From: Brachynemurus nebulosus
Lineage: Eukaryota > Arthropoda > Insecta > Neuroptera > Myrmeleontidae
Direction of reading: 5' to 3'
Length of the DNA: 64,000 bases
Assembly: GCA_035578155.1 (NCBI GenBank)
Contig: JAPWDM010000048.1
Span: 1,552,501 to 1,616,500 of the forward strand
Positions 1-10,761 of the stretch are shown here, in pieces. Under the pieces are notes generated by a model, which made no database searches, had not been told where the DNA came from, and was given only the letters and a program-made list of their open reading frames with translations. Position numbers and translations under genes: made by a program. The number at the start of each line of letters is the position of its first letter. Position 1 is the first letter of the stretch.

Positions 1-16
1 ATATACATATATATAT

Positions 17-85
<69 letters not shown>

Positions 86-96
86 GTATATATATA
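1..96. repeat. (TA)n microsatellite
   Basis: Alternating AT with a few TATG variants. It is followed directly by the 3'-half-like segment of the (TA)n-linked repeat family described at 97-352. Long tyrosine/isoleucine reading frames across this and similar arrays are artefacts of the dinucleotide repeat. Confidence 0.97.
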
Positions 97-352
97 AAAA
101 TTTTGACGAATCGGCATCATTTTCGGATTGTGGCAACTTCCAAATAAAATTCTATCATAGTCCCAAGCTCAAGTCTTACCATGACAGTGACAGTAGTAGC
201 TGAATTTTCTTTTCAGTCGGAAATTCATTCAAACAATTGAAGATAGGAAGTAATGAAATAAAAATTTGAAATATATTTAGAAATACACTACCAGCTCAAG
301 TGAGAAAGTACAATAAGCTAAAAAAATAAATATTTTTAAAATCAATCAAATT
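97..352 (+). repeat. Diverged 3' half of (TA)n-linked repeat family; left arm of a 250-bp inverted repeat
   Basis: Directly after the (TA)n array comes a segment with the landmarks of the family's 3' part: an ATTTTCGGATTGTGG block, a CATAGTCCCAAGCTCAAG block, CCATGACAGTGACAG, then AGCTGAATTTTC and TCGGAAATTC. The same sequence is found in reverse complement at about 2938-3190, so the two copies form an inverted pair about 3 kb apart. The hairpin and CTAA terminus are less well kept here than in the 30341-33205 copy. Confidence 0.7.
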
Positions 353-503
353 TCATCAAAATCCTGCTAGTAGTTTTTGCATGATGCGTGCACAGACAGA
401 CGGACAGGTCAAAATTTAAATATCGCTGTTTTGGTATCTAAATTAATAACTGTCTATAATATCAGTACAATTTTCCAAAAATATTCCATGTACATACAGA
501 CAC

Positions 504-511
504 GGTCCATT
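504..511. other. Target-site duplication, left copy of hAT MITE
   Basis: GGTCCATT, identical to 701-708 on the other side of the insert at 512-700. Confidence 0.75.
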
Positions 512-700
512 CAGGCCCGACGAGAGGGTGGGGTAACTGTGGTTCTAGCCCTGGGGCCCGGACTTGAGGAGGGGGCCCGTAACTGTCGATAGAGGGCCAA
601 GGAAAAAAGGTTTTTTTGTTCATAACTTATTTTCTTGGGAGGAATTTTTTAAAAGAATGTAGTTTATTCCCGGGGCCCACTATTTTTCTCCACGGCCCTG
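512..700. mobile_element. hAT-type MITE with perfect 8-bp target duplication
   Basis: The insert begins CAGGCCCGACGAGAG and ends with the reverse complement of CAGGGCCGTGGAGA. It is flanked on both sides by GGTCCATT (504-511 and 701-708). An 8-bp duplication and a CAGG(G) start are typical of hAT elements. It is much more GC-rich than its surroundings and too short to code for a transposase. It sits inside the repeat at 340-760. Confidence 0.75.
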
Positions 701-708
701 GGTCCATT
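701..708. other. Target-site duplication, right copy of hAT MITE
   Basis: GGTCCATT, identical to 504-511. Confidence 0.75.
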
Positions 709-1119
709 TACAGTTTTATTATATGTATTTATAGATTTGTAATGCACTGCATTTTGTAAGAAACAAGGACATGCACTGGGAATTTATTAATTGTTTTTTA
801 AAATTTTTTGGAAATATATTTAATTTTCTGGGGGTTTTAAGGGCCTTATTATTTCATACGCATCCGTTTAATGATAAGTTTAACCTTTCCCGTATTATAA
901 AATTCATATGTAAATCGGCGTTGATGTCTCTTTTCCAAAACCACGGTCTATTACAATAAGTAATATGAACTGTCATATTTGATTTTGTGGACTTTTAATA
1001 TCAAAGCTTTCCAGTGATGAAGGAAGGGTTACTAACAATATTATCTTTATCAAATATGGTAATTAAACTTTGTATACCTTAAAAATTAAGGTCAATTAAC
1101 TTTTATTTATGAAATGACT

Positions 1120-1925
1120 AGCTTTTACCCGCGGCTTCGCTCGCGTGGCTTTTGAAATTATGACATCTAGTTAAATCGTATAAGGTGTACTTTCATCGCG
1201 TCGCTATTGAGAGCTGTTACTTTTTTCTTGGGAGTTTTCCCACAGAAATATTTTCCCGGATAAAAAATAGACTCTAACATTCTTTTTTTATATCATTCTA
1301 AATGTATTTTCCCACGGGAATAAGACTTCCCATAGGATTTAGATATTTTCCCGGGGTCGAAAGTAACGTATGTTTATCGTTGTATATTGTTCTTTCTGTT
1401 AACAATATGCTAACCAATTGTCCGTTGTTATAATTTAAATATCAGGGTGACCGACCCCAGCCCGGTGGAAATTTCATCTGCATGGAATTTGTTCAGAATG
1501 CTAGGATGTGCTAATTGACGATAACTGGATAATTACCAGTTGTTTATTTCCTTATAGGATACAAATATGTAGATAATCTTTTGAACAGTAAATAAGTAAT
1601 TTCATAGTAGTCGTCGGTAGAAATATTATTATTTATTATTGATGGTATCTAATATCTATAGAAATATTTATTAATATTGTAAAATGTAAAATACATTTAA
1701 TTAGTAACAAATGAAAACATTGCTCGTTTAATAGTATAAGATACATTTTCCCACGGGAATTAAATATTTTCTCGGGATAAAAAGTAGCCTATAACCGTCT
1801 GTGTTCCGCAAAATACGTCTGTGCAAAATTTTAAGTTATTTAGTTAAGTTGTTTAGGCGTGAAAGCCAGTCAAACAAACAAACAAACAAACAAACGCACT
1901 TTCGCATTTATAATATTAGTTAGGA
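1120..1925 (+). mobile_element. Non-LTR retroelement or SINE-like dispersed repeat
   Basis: It opens with CTAGCTTTTACCCGCGGCTT and CGCTCGCGTGG. It carries several 'TTTTCCCACGGGAAT' and 'CCCGGGATAAAAAGTAGCC' style blocks, and ends with a (CAAA)n run (1872-1893), then CGCATTTATAATATTAGTTA. This layout is a familiar dispersed retroelement pattern in insect genomes. There is no open frame, so it is either a non-coding element or a 5'-truncated 3' end. The TTTTCCC.GGGA block appears at about 1306, 1346 and 1747, suggesting internal duplication. Confidence 0.6.
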
Positions 1926-2389
1926 TTTTTTTGAATCGCTTTCATTTTCGTTAGTACAAGGTCTAATAACAAAATAAATTAATTTTTCCATTAATCTTCT
2001 AAACCAGACGTCAGAAAACTACGGTCGCTGAGCCAGACCTGACCCACCTGTTGTTTTTAATCCGGCTCACCAATCAATATAGTGCCTTTAACTTTAGTAA
2101 TGCTTTTTAATGATGAATTTTTAGAATGAGTATTTTTACTAGAAGATGGCTAAATAAATTATTTAAAGTTTAAAGACATGGGTCAATCCAAATTCTAGAA
2201 TGATGATACTATCCATTAAAATCACCTTGGTAGAGCCCTTGGCAATAATATAAGGGCACGAGGATTGTAAAATGCCTATTTACGAGTATATTCCTTTCTG
2301 TAATAATGATATTGATATTCATAACTTTATACCTACTTAAGGGATATTTGTGGCTCTATACAAAAATTTTAGAGGTATAAGAATTTTCT
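1926..2389. other. AT-rich spacer, nothing recognised
   Basis: No open frame above 60 codons, no clear inverted repeat and no match to other parts of the window was seen. Confidence 0.4.
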
Positions 2390-2910
2390 TGATCCCAGAT
2401 TCGCACTCAGAGTCGAAAAGTGCAAAGAAATACCATAGTCACTCACCCAAATCACAACCCTGATTTTTTTCGAGGGGGTATCTTATTGTTACTTAACCTA
2501 AATTATGTTTTTTAATACACCTTCCACCAATCTGACCTTGCTGAAATTTCTACACACGATAACTATGTTAGAGCGAAATAACATATATTTTTTGGTAGGT
2601 GTCACTCAAAGAGTTGATGTAAAACATGCATCCTCAAAAATTCAATTATTATTTTAATCTAGTAAATAACGTCATACGAATGTAAAAAAATTATATAATA
2701 TAAAGCTACTTTATGTCAACATTCTTTATTAATTTCATCTAATTATCTTCAATAGTTTTGAGGAAAAACAATTTTAAATTTAAGGGTTGTTACCCCCCAT
2801 ATCTCTGACAATATAGGGGGTACAGGTCTAATACCTATATTTTCGAACATTACTCACCATGAGCAACATTCGTGAAAAAGAATAGCCGAAAAAGCCGCTG
2901 GGCCGAAATC
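2390..2910 (-). repeat. Dispersed repeat copy (partner at 22385-22795)
   Basis: Read on the minus strand this segment parallels 22385-22795. Shared landmarks include AGCGGCTTTTTCGGCTATTC, GGTGAGTAATGTTCGAA, GGGTTGTTAC.. style runs, TTGAATTTTTGAGGATG, GGTGTCACCTACCAAAAAA-like text and TTCGACTCTGAGTGCGAATC. Similarity is patchy, so both are old copies of one family of unknown class. Confidence 0.6.
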
Positions 2911-2937
2911 AGATAATGCTTACCCGGCGAGACCTTT

Positions 2938-3184
2938 TGATTGATTTTAAAAATATTTATTTTTTTAGCTTATTGTACTTTCTCACTTGAGCTGGTAGTG
3001 TATTTCTAAATATATTTCAAATTTTTATTTCATTACTTCCTATCTTCAATTGTTTGAATGAATTTCCGACTGAAAAGAAAATTCAGCTACTACTGTCACT
3101 GTCATGGTAAGACTTGAGCTTGGGACTTTGATAGAATTTTATTTGGAGGTTGCCACAATCCGAAAATGATACCGATTCGCCAAA

Positions 3185-3190
<6 letters not shown>
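2938..3190 (-). repeat. Right arm of 250-bp inverted repeat; (TA)n-linked family, 3' half
   Basis: Reverse complement of 97-352 with few differences, again ending against a (TA)n array (3188-3267). Together with 97-352 it brackets 2.6 kb of other repeats. Confidence 0.75.

Positions 3191-3267
<77 letters not shown>
3188..3267. repeat. (TA)n microsatellite
   Basis: Pure alternating TA adjoining the inverted repeat arm at 2938-3190. Confidence 0.97.
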
Positions 3268-3269
<2 letters not shown>

Positions 3270-3516
3270 CGGCGCAACAACTACAAATCTATCGAGAGGT
3301 CCAACTAAAAATTAAAACAACCCAACTTTTTGATAACGCAATTCTCCGATAACATTGTAAAATATTATCGTAAAATGTCGTCACCGAAAATTCGATTTTC
3401 AAAAAAAAAAAAAAAACAGTAGACAGCTTAATATGAATAAAATAAATGGAAGGAAAATTTACGTAATTTTCGGGGAGTCGGGACGCCTTGCCCCTCCCCC
3501 CGGTTTTTGCGTCCCA
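3268..3516. other. Unique segment between two (TA)n arrays
   Basis: About 250 bp with a poly-A run and a short C-rich stretch (CCCCTCCCCCC). It has (TA)n on both sides, which is also seen around true insertions elsewhere in the window. No terminal repeats were found. Confidence 0.35.
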
Positions 3517-3623
<107 letters not shown>

Positions 3624-3699
3624 ACATTCTTTCGGAAGGGGACACCCTGCTGTCAAAAATTGGTGTTGCTTAAAATAGATAGGCAATATCTCAAATTAA

Positions 3700-3960
3700 A
3701 AGTTATGGACTCTATTTTTCAAATATGCGTGGCAAAATTGTCCTCACACAACAGTGATTTCAATATGGCGGCTGGAGAATATAAAAGCGTTTTTTATGGT
3801 GACCTGGTGAGATATGGTGTAGTAGCTGAATTTTCCTTGCAGAAAATTCATCAAACATTTGAATTGCAATAAGTACACTGATTTTTCAAAAACTGTTTAA
3901 AAGTACACTACTAGGTCAAGTTAAAAAGTACGATAAGCTAAAAAATAGGCATTTTTAAAA
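3700..3960 (+). repeat. Degenerate copy of the (TA)n-linked family 3' region
   Basis: After the (TA)n array comes AGTAGCTGAATTTTCC, then AGAAAATTCATCAAAC and AAGTACACTACTAGGTCAAG. This matches the order at 186-320 but with many substitutions. Confidence 0.45.
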
Positions 3961-4451
3961 TAAAATATGAGTGAGTTGTTATTGATAGAAAAAGTTTAGG
4001 TATAAGATTGAAAAGTTTGGTTGATTTGTTTGTTATTAAATAGCTATAATTTATAACTATTTAAACCATTTGCACGGTAAAATCTAATTACTAGTTTGCC
4101 ATTACGTTGAGCCTTACTGTACAAATTAAACAAATTTGAAAATCTTATTAAGAGTAACATTTGACAGACAACTCATTATAATTACGTCTTCTTCTGGAGT
4201 GTGGTTACAAATAGGTAACGACGTAAGTCGCCTCTTTATATTATTATCATTAATATTTCAGTTGTTTTTGTTTAATTAGGTTGGATTATATTATTATATT
4301 ATCTCTTTCTAACTCGTAATGTTAAATCGAGAAGGAGTATTTTTAAGGAGTATTAAAAATTTTGTATTCAGTTATTGGTTTAAAATCTATATGACGTCAT
4401 TTTGAAGGGTTGAACTAATTTGTGACGTAATTGTCTAAATATAAAATTTCA

Positions 4452-4455
<4 letters not shown>
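3961..4455. other. AT-rich spacer, nothing recognised
   Basis: No coding frame or repeat recognised. Confidence 0.4.

Positions 4456-4522
<67 letters not shown>
4456..4522. repeat. (TA)n microsatellite
   Basis: Pure TA repeat. Confidence 0.97.
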
Positions 4523-4525
<3 letters not shown>

Positions 4526-5021
4526 TACACACACGTTTATAAAATATGGTCGGTACCAAATGTTGTGACCATTCCATTCTTCTACTAGAAATTTAGTTTT
4601 TTTACTTTTCTTCTTTTAGAAATTCTTCTATTAGAAATTTAGTTATAGTTTATTTTCAGTATCGACAATTTAAAAAAAAATAGAAATTAAATATAATTAA
4701 AATTGAAATAATATATAACTTTGAAGGTAATAATGGTCTATTTATTATTTAAAAATATGTAGGTACCGAGGAAATTAAAAAAAACAAACGTTATTGTATA
4801 TAAAAATATATTATTAATTCAATGTAGTAAATATATGTTTTTTTTTTGTTTCTTATATGATATTGCAAATCATCATCTTCATCTTCTGATTCAGATCCTA
4901 AGTTAATAATTTAGATAATAATGTCTCCTGTATCGATACCTACTTTTCTTTTTCACCAGTCCTATACTACAATAGTAAAATAGAAAAAGGCTAAGAAAGG
5001 GAAACACCCGCCGTAATTATT

Positions 5022-5024
<3 letters not shown>
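4523..5024. other. AT-rich spacer, nothing recognised
   Basis: No coding frame or repeat recognised apart from a short direct repeat of TTCTTCTA..AGAAATTTAGTT at about 4580-4640. Confidence 0.4.
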
Positions 5025-5087
<63 letters not shown>

Positions 5088-5104
5088 ATATATATATATG
5101 TATA

Positions 5105-5172
<68 letters not shown>
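5025..5172. repeat. (TA)n microsatellite with TATG variants
   Basis: Two pure TA blocks separated by a TGTATGTATATA-type interrupted zone. Confidence 0.97.
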
Positions 5173-5173
<1 letters not shown>

Positions 5174-7070
5174 GTTTTATTTAAAAGTGTAAATCTATAA
5201 AAATGGACAATATTATAAAAATTACATCATTATTTTAAATTTTAGTAAATATGTACATTAGTTTTTCATCAAAAGTTTTGTGAAATTAAATTTTTTGGGG
5301 TGAGATAATGTCTCCCTTGTCTACTCTCACGCGTTACCACTGCATATAAGTATAGAATACAAATTATCAATAATTCCCAACAAAAAAAAAGAAAAAATGA
5401 AGAAACTTGAGAGCTCTTCCTCTATACTTCGGCGTCCTTTTCATTTTATTTAGTCTCTCATTCACAACGTTACTCTTCTCTTAAACTCTAACGAGCGCGT
5501 ACAAAGAAATAATAAGAATAATTAATCTTTTGAAACTTACATACACATACAAACCAATATAAGGGTAAGTACTATACTACAGGAGTAAAGTTACTATAGA
5601 AAAAGAAAAATAAAAAAAGAGTTGTTTTTGAGAAAAAAAATACACAGAAAAAGGATGCGAGTAACAACACAAATGTTTTCTCATTTTCCTTTTTTTTTTT
5701 ATATTCGTTCCAAGTGACATCTAAGAAAAATAAATGGTAGTATTTTGTTATATTGTAGGAATGTTTGCCAGACACACTATTAACATTATTAATCATTGCA
5801 TGAGCAAATTTCTGTCTTCCTTAGTGCAATTTACTTTTTTACCATCGATCTGTAGGTACTACTTATTATTTTGTTAGGAAAGGATACAATCAGAGAAGTA
5901 AAAATAGGTTTAACATCACTCAAGTTCATTAAACTATTAAGAAGTTATACTGAGAACGTTTACTGTAAATGGCACCATTAGTGAATATTTTGACAATAAG
6001 ACCATGTGTCCATGTTCTGTTTAACTCTAAATATAACATCTTAAGATTATTGTGTCAAAATTTGAAACAAATCAGACTAATACTAACTAAGATATAGAAC
6101 TTTGGGCGTTTGTTGCTCCGATACGTTTTTGTATCCGTCCCAGATCTCGGCATCCCTAAATTATTTTATTCATCGATGGGTTTTTGTAAATATACTAATG
6201 TATACAACAACCAATGACGTAGGTATGAAAAAATTTTTCATATTATTTAATATTGGATTTTCAGGTATACAAAACTTTAAAGCGATTTTCTGACACTTGT
6301 CATTTTTGAAACCGGTAAACAGTGTAAACCAAAATCTACTCGACCAAATGTTTTGAAATTTTGTATACAGCTTCCTTACATAAATGAATCCCTGGGAGCT
6401 TTCTTTTATTTTTCTTAATTATTAATTTTACAATAACAAATAGGTCCTCTTTTTAGACGAAAATCGGTGTTTTCACTTCAAAGTGTCACCAAAAATAAAA
6501 AAATCGAAAAAAAATCCTAAGAGGTACCTTAGCTTAGGAAAACGGTTATCTAATGATATCATATTTTTTTTTATTTCTGATGATCCACTCATGAGTTATA
6601 TTGTTCACCGACAGACAACTTTTTTTCAAGGTGCCTCCGAAGATTTGCTGCCGTTGGCTTAATTATTTACAATTTTTTTTAAAAAGTTAAGGAAATATTG
6701 TTCAGATGTACTTTAATTACGATCGATTAATTAAATTTGTATTACCTGTAACGTCTGAAAAAAATCCTAAAAATAGGCCTTTTTTGCCAAATGAACGTTA
6801 CCCCCCTCCTTAAGGGGCTATATTTAGTGCCGTTAAGGAAAAGTAACAGAATTTCACTTTTTTCTAGAGAAAAGTAAAATTAAATTCTATTGATAAATAA
6901 GTACTTAAACAAACAAAGACTAGTGCTCAAATTAGTTTTATAATAAAAATATTGACAAATAAAAATTTTACAAACAAAGTTCTAAAAATGTCTTTTTTGG
7001 TTGGTTTGCGATTAGCACGATTTTTTAAAAACTACTATATCGATTATTTTGAAATTATGAATACTTATTT
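5173..7070. other. AT-rich spacer, nothing recognised
   Basis: Two open frames of about 60-75 codons occur (5572-5796 minus, 6102-6293 plus), but they are rich in Phe/Lys/Ile, have no recognisable domain and look like chance frames in AT-rich DNA. Confidence 0.4.
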
Positions 7071-7078
7071 GTTGCTAC
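7071..7078. other. Target-site duplication, left
   Basis: GTTGCTAC, identical to 8158-8165. Confidence 0.8.
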
Positions 7079-8157
7079 GGGCGGTAGTAATTTCCGCACC
7101 AAACAAAATATTATAGGTAAATTCCGCACTCATCTTTTGAAACTATCATAACCCTATGTGTATTTTCCGCACTAAACAATTGAAAATAAAACTAATTATT
7201 TTTTGATAAAATTATATTTAACTGGTGTATATGATACGTAAACAGGGTGTCAATTTAAAAACAAGTCAGGCATTGTATCTTTAGAACGGTAATAGGTAAT
7301 TAAAATCTGTTAAAACAGTTTCTAGAATATGAAGGCGGAACCATTATGACCGGCATGGGAAACTTTTACAACCAACTCCTTAGACTTCAGCTACCTCAAT
7401 CCTACTTTTTTTTAATTGTAAGATCCCACTTATGGTATATCATAAGAAAGTTCTTTAAAAATGCTGTTCATTAGTACCAAACACGTAACATTAAATTACG
7501 GAATATTTTTGAAGATAGGTTAAGTTAGTTTAATTAGTTTTGACAATATACTTCGACTTTGATATAAAGCTAGGTGGTAAGGTTAGTTAAGGTTAGGTTA
7601 GTTTAGTTTAGTTTTGACAATATATGTCGACTTTGATATAAAAACTAGGTGGTGAGGTTAGTTTAGGTTAGGTTAGTTCAGTTAGTTTTGATAATATACT
7701 TCGACTTTATATAAAATTAGGTGGTGAGTTTAATTAAGGTTAGGTTAGTTTAGTTAGTTTTGATAATATACTTCGACTTTGATATAAAACAAGGTGGTGA
7801 GGTTAATTAAGGTTTAGTTAGTTTAGTTTCCCTTTGCCCGAATTCTTATGAAATAAAAGCAGTTAATTCAAAATGAGTCACCTGTCTGATTAGCATTTTT
7901 AGCATTTTTCTTTGCCTAAATTTTCATGATAATAAGGAGGTAGCTGAATATTAATCACCTTCATAATTAGCATTTCCTTTCGTTCAAATTGTGAATATTT
8001 TAGGAATAAATGGAATGGTAATTATCAAAAAACTCACCCGGTATATAGGTTCGTCGTGTACATACTTATGTTAATTTTCTGATTAGTGCGGAATTTACCA
8101 CATAAATTAACAAACAGTTGATGCCTTTTAAAAAAGGTGCGGAAATTACATGCGTCC
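7079..8157. mobile_element. Non-autonomous TIR transposon with 8-bp target duplication
   Basis: The left end reads GGGCGGTAGTAATTTCCGCA and the right end, reverse complemented, GGACGCATGTAATTTCCGCA. Both are flanked by GTTGCTAC. Further copies of the TTCCGCAC core lie just inside the left end (about 7130 and 7168), and an inverted one lies inside the right end (about 8085). These may be subterminal binding sites. An 8-bp duplication fits hAT or P-type elements; the termini do not begin with the usual hAT CAG, so the superfamily is left open. No transposase frame is present. The centre holds a 74-bp tandem repeat. Confidence 0.8.
7511..7830. repeat. About 74-bp tandem repeat, four units, inside the TIR element
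   Basis: Each unit contains ACTTCGACTTTGATATAAA followed by AGGTGGTGAGGTTAG and TTAGGTTAGTTTAG. The TCGACTT landmark occurs at 7553, 7627, 7701 and 7773, giving spacings of 74, 74 and 72. The GGTTAGGTTAG portion resembles the insect telomere repeat TTAGG only by chance composition. Confidence 0.85.
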
Positions 8158-8165
8158 GTTGCTAC
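8158..8165. other. Target-site duplication, right
   Basis: GTTGCTAC, identical to 7071-7078. Confidence 0.8.
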
Positions 8166-9279
8166 AGGGGCTGTTTCATCAACAACGGGTTTAGTATTTA
8201 TTTATATACAATTACTTTTACGAAAAAATCATCATTATCTTACATTATAATATTCGTTTACTATTTTTAGTTAAAAAAATTGCAACAATAACAATTAAAA
8301 AGTTTTTTTCACGGATCGGCCACTATGGCGTAACTTCAAAATAGTCATTTTCCAAAATTATACTCACTGTATCGGTGGTTTTTAAGAAATATGTTTTCTA
8401 GAATAACGCGTTTGAAAAAAAAAAAAGATTATTAATCTCGAGTACACCTAAGCGCATGTAATAGCTCTATTCAGTATCAGTAGCTACGCGGTGCAACGGT
8501 CCAAAAATTTTACTGAAACACATTTGTAATGAAATTTTGTGGAAATATTTTTAGCATAAATAATTCAAAAAAATGTGATGTTTCCAAAAAAAGTACCTAT
8601 ACCTAATCCATTAAAATACTTTACAGTTAGATTGCATGAAATCCATTCAATAATATGTATATCTACGAATTCTTATTTTAAAAAAATAAAGCAATTTCAT
8701 AAATTTTGTTAAAGCGATCATTAAATTATACCTACTTAAATATCCATTAATAAACTAACAGAATGTACTTATCTAAAAACATTAAGATAAAAATTATTAT
8801 AAAAAATACATATTTAATGAATTTTTTCAAATGTATGAATCACGAAATAGTTACCTACCTTGCCTATATATAGTCTATGTAGTTAATTTGATCATCACGC
8901 AAAAACATAATGGAATTGATCTATTTATTTTCAAATTATACAAACTATTTGCATAGTCTCATTGGTAGGTATAATAAATAATAGGTGTATATATATTTGT
9001 ATTTATAAAGACAAATAGAGAGTGTTTAAGGTAATTTCATTGCATATTTTAAAATTTGATTGGACGCTAACTGGGCACAAAATGTATTTTTTCCCAGGCA
9101 TATGACAAATATGCCGAGGAAAGAATATTTTTTATGATAAGTAATGATTTATTAAATTATATTTGGTTCTGTACAAATTTTATCGATACAATCGGTCGGT
9201 TTTAATATTTTTGTTGATTTCAAAATTATTTATATTAAATAAAATATAGTCTCTAAAATTTATTATCCTACTTATTGTT
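8166..9279. other. AT-rich spacer, nothing recognised
   Basis: No coding frame, terminal repeat or match to the rest of the window was seen. Confidence 0.4.
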
Positions 9280-9515
9280 AATTAGGAACAATTCAAAAGC
9301 AGCCTGTATTTAGCATTATTTGATATAACCTATTCAAAAATAAAATTTTACATCTAATCAATATTTGTTACACATGTAAATCTATTTTTAGAATTATTCT
9401 AGATTTATGTACAAACTGAAATATTGTAGGCAAAATATCAATGTTATTTTTATAAATGTAGGTTAAATGAGCATTTTATTACGTTAATAAATTATAATTT
9501 ATAACAGAAATGATG
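9280..9515 (+). repeat. Dispersed repeat, unoccupied relative of 14305-15085
   Basis: The order of TTCAAAAATAAAATTTTACAT, AATCAATATTTGTTACACAT, GTAAAT, TTATGTACAAACTGA, CAAAATATCA and GTTAAATGAGCATTTTATT is matched at 14305-15085. In that second copy a foldback element of about 545 bp interrupts it. Confidence 0.65.
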
Positions 9516-10540
9516 GCTATGTTACGTTAATTATGTTATCTATTATTGCTAAACAGTAGTGGCGATCTAATTAGCAATGAATTTGACAAAAATGATATTT
9601 AACGTTTCCTAATAGACAGGCTCTTAGATTCAATTTAAAAAAAAAAAAAATAAAACCAAATTTATATTAAATGAAAGTGACTCACACCAAAAATAAAATT
9701 TTCTCATAAATAAAAGTTATTATAATTTCTACTATCCTTTTTCAATATATTAGATTGTAAATCTTGTGAGAGATAGCTCTATTACGAGCTTGTCTGATAT
9801 AAAAATTTATGTGAATGAGTCATTTTCAGTTCATATAAATTAGAGTAAATCTATATATGAGCACTCAAAAAGATATATTCCTCTTTTAACCAAAAGTGGA
9901 ATGACCCATAAAATTCTGGCAATTGAAATTTAAGATTAAAAAGAAGGAAAGATCTAATTTTTAAACTAAGGACTTTATCCTTCATTGCTTTGTGATTATA
10001 CTGCAAATGTATAACTTAAAGTATGTACCACCCTAATGAAAAAGTTTTATTTGAAAAATACAATTTTGATCAACAGTATAATTTTTAACACGTTCTGTAA
10101 GATGGAAAATGAATGGCCGATTTGAAAAAATTATGTGTTATGTCATAATAAGACAGATCAGCTAACATCTCATTCGCAGCTTTCTTTCATTAACATTTTA
10201 GTTTCTGTCGAAACATGTGCTAGCATATTAATAATAATTTTTTACATGCCCGATCCCTGATTTTCTCAAATTATCAGGCAGGTGTTGGAAAGTTTATAAT
10301 TATATGCATTTCAAACATAAATAACTGACAAACGACAGTAAATTCTTTTCCATTTTCTTCCACAGTTGTATGTCTTAGCTATTCTCGAACACCCAATAAA
10401 AAGCACCGCCCAACGGAATGTTACTATACTTATTAATAATTCCGTAAATAATCCTGGGAAAATTTCAATGCGTCCCTGTGTACATCGTCCTTCTTCAGTT
10501 CCTTCATCACGAATACAAACAAATTAGACGTATTTAAAAA
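9516..10540. other. AT-rich spacer, nothing recognised
   Basis: No coding frame or repeat recognised. Confidence 0.4.
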
Positions 10541-10548
10541 ATGAAGAG

Positions 10549-10761
10549 ATGAATAACACTCAAGAACTGCCTGTAAATGTTCGTCTCCGTCAACTCGGAA
10601 TAAACGCACCTATAGAAGGGGAGAAGTGGTATGAAAGGGACAATTCAAATTACGCGCTAAATACAAATCGGGTCAAATCAAACGTATTTGTGTTGCGTGG
10701 CAGCACCAATGCAAATATGTTGATTCCTGACTTCAAGCCACTGTCATTTAAAACATGGTAA
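10549..10761 (+). CDS. Short open frame of unknown nature, possibly a gene or transposase fragment
   Basis: A 70-codon frame starts with ATG at 10549 and ends in TAA. Its base and codon use are less AT-biased than the surroundings (ordinary Leu, Arg, Gly, Pro and Asn codons), which is why it is listed. I recognise no domain. Its second half lies inside the left end of the TIR element at 10617-11601, so either the frame belongs to that element's neighbourhood or the insertion replaced the natural C-terminus. The last codons run into ACATGGTAATG, which could be read as a splice donor, but no matching downstream exon was found. It may be a chance frame. Confidence 0.25.
   Translation: MNNTQELPVNVRLRQLGINAPIEGEKWYERDNSNYALNTNRVKSNVFVLRGSTNANMLIPDFKPLSFKTW

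Larger units (their letters stand above)
340..760 (+). mobile_element. Non-LTR-retrotransposon-like 3' tail, interrupted by a MITE
   Basis: The motif AAATTTCATCAAAATCC followed by TAGTTTTTGC, GTGCACAGACAGACGGACAG and ATCGCTGTTTT recurs almost word for word at 36822-37020. This style of sequence (a 'suppose-we-sum-the-cost' tail ending in CAGACAGACAG) is common in 3' regions of insect CR1/RTE-like elements; that class assignment is from general knowledge. The 36.8-kb copy lacks the 189-bp insertion seen here at 512-700, which makes it a natural unoccupied-site control. There is no reverse transcriptase frame. Confidence 0.55.

Noticed and set aside
7511..7830. Interstitial telomere repeat (TTAGG)n
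   Set aside because: GGTTAGGTTAG occurs only as part of a 74-bp unit and never as a run of more than two TTAGG units.
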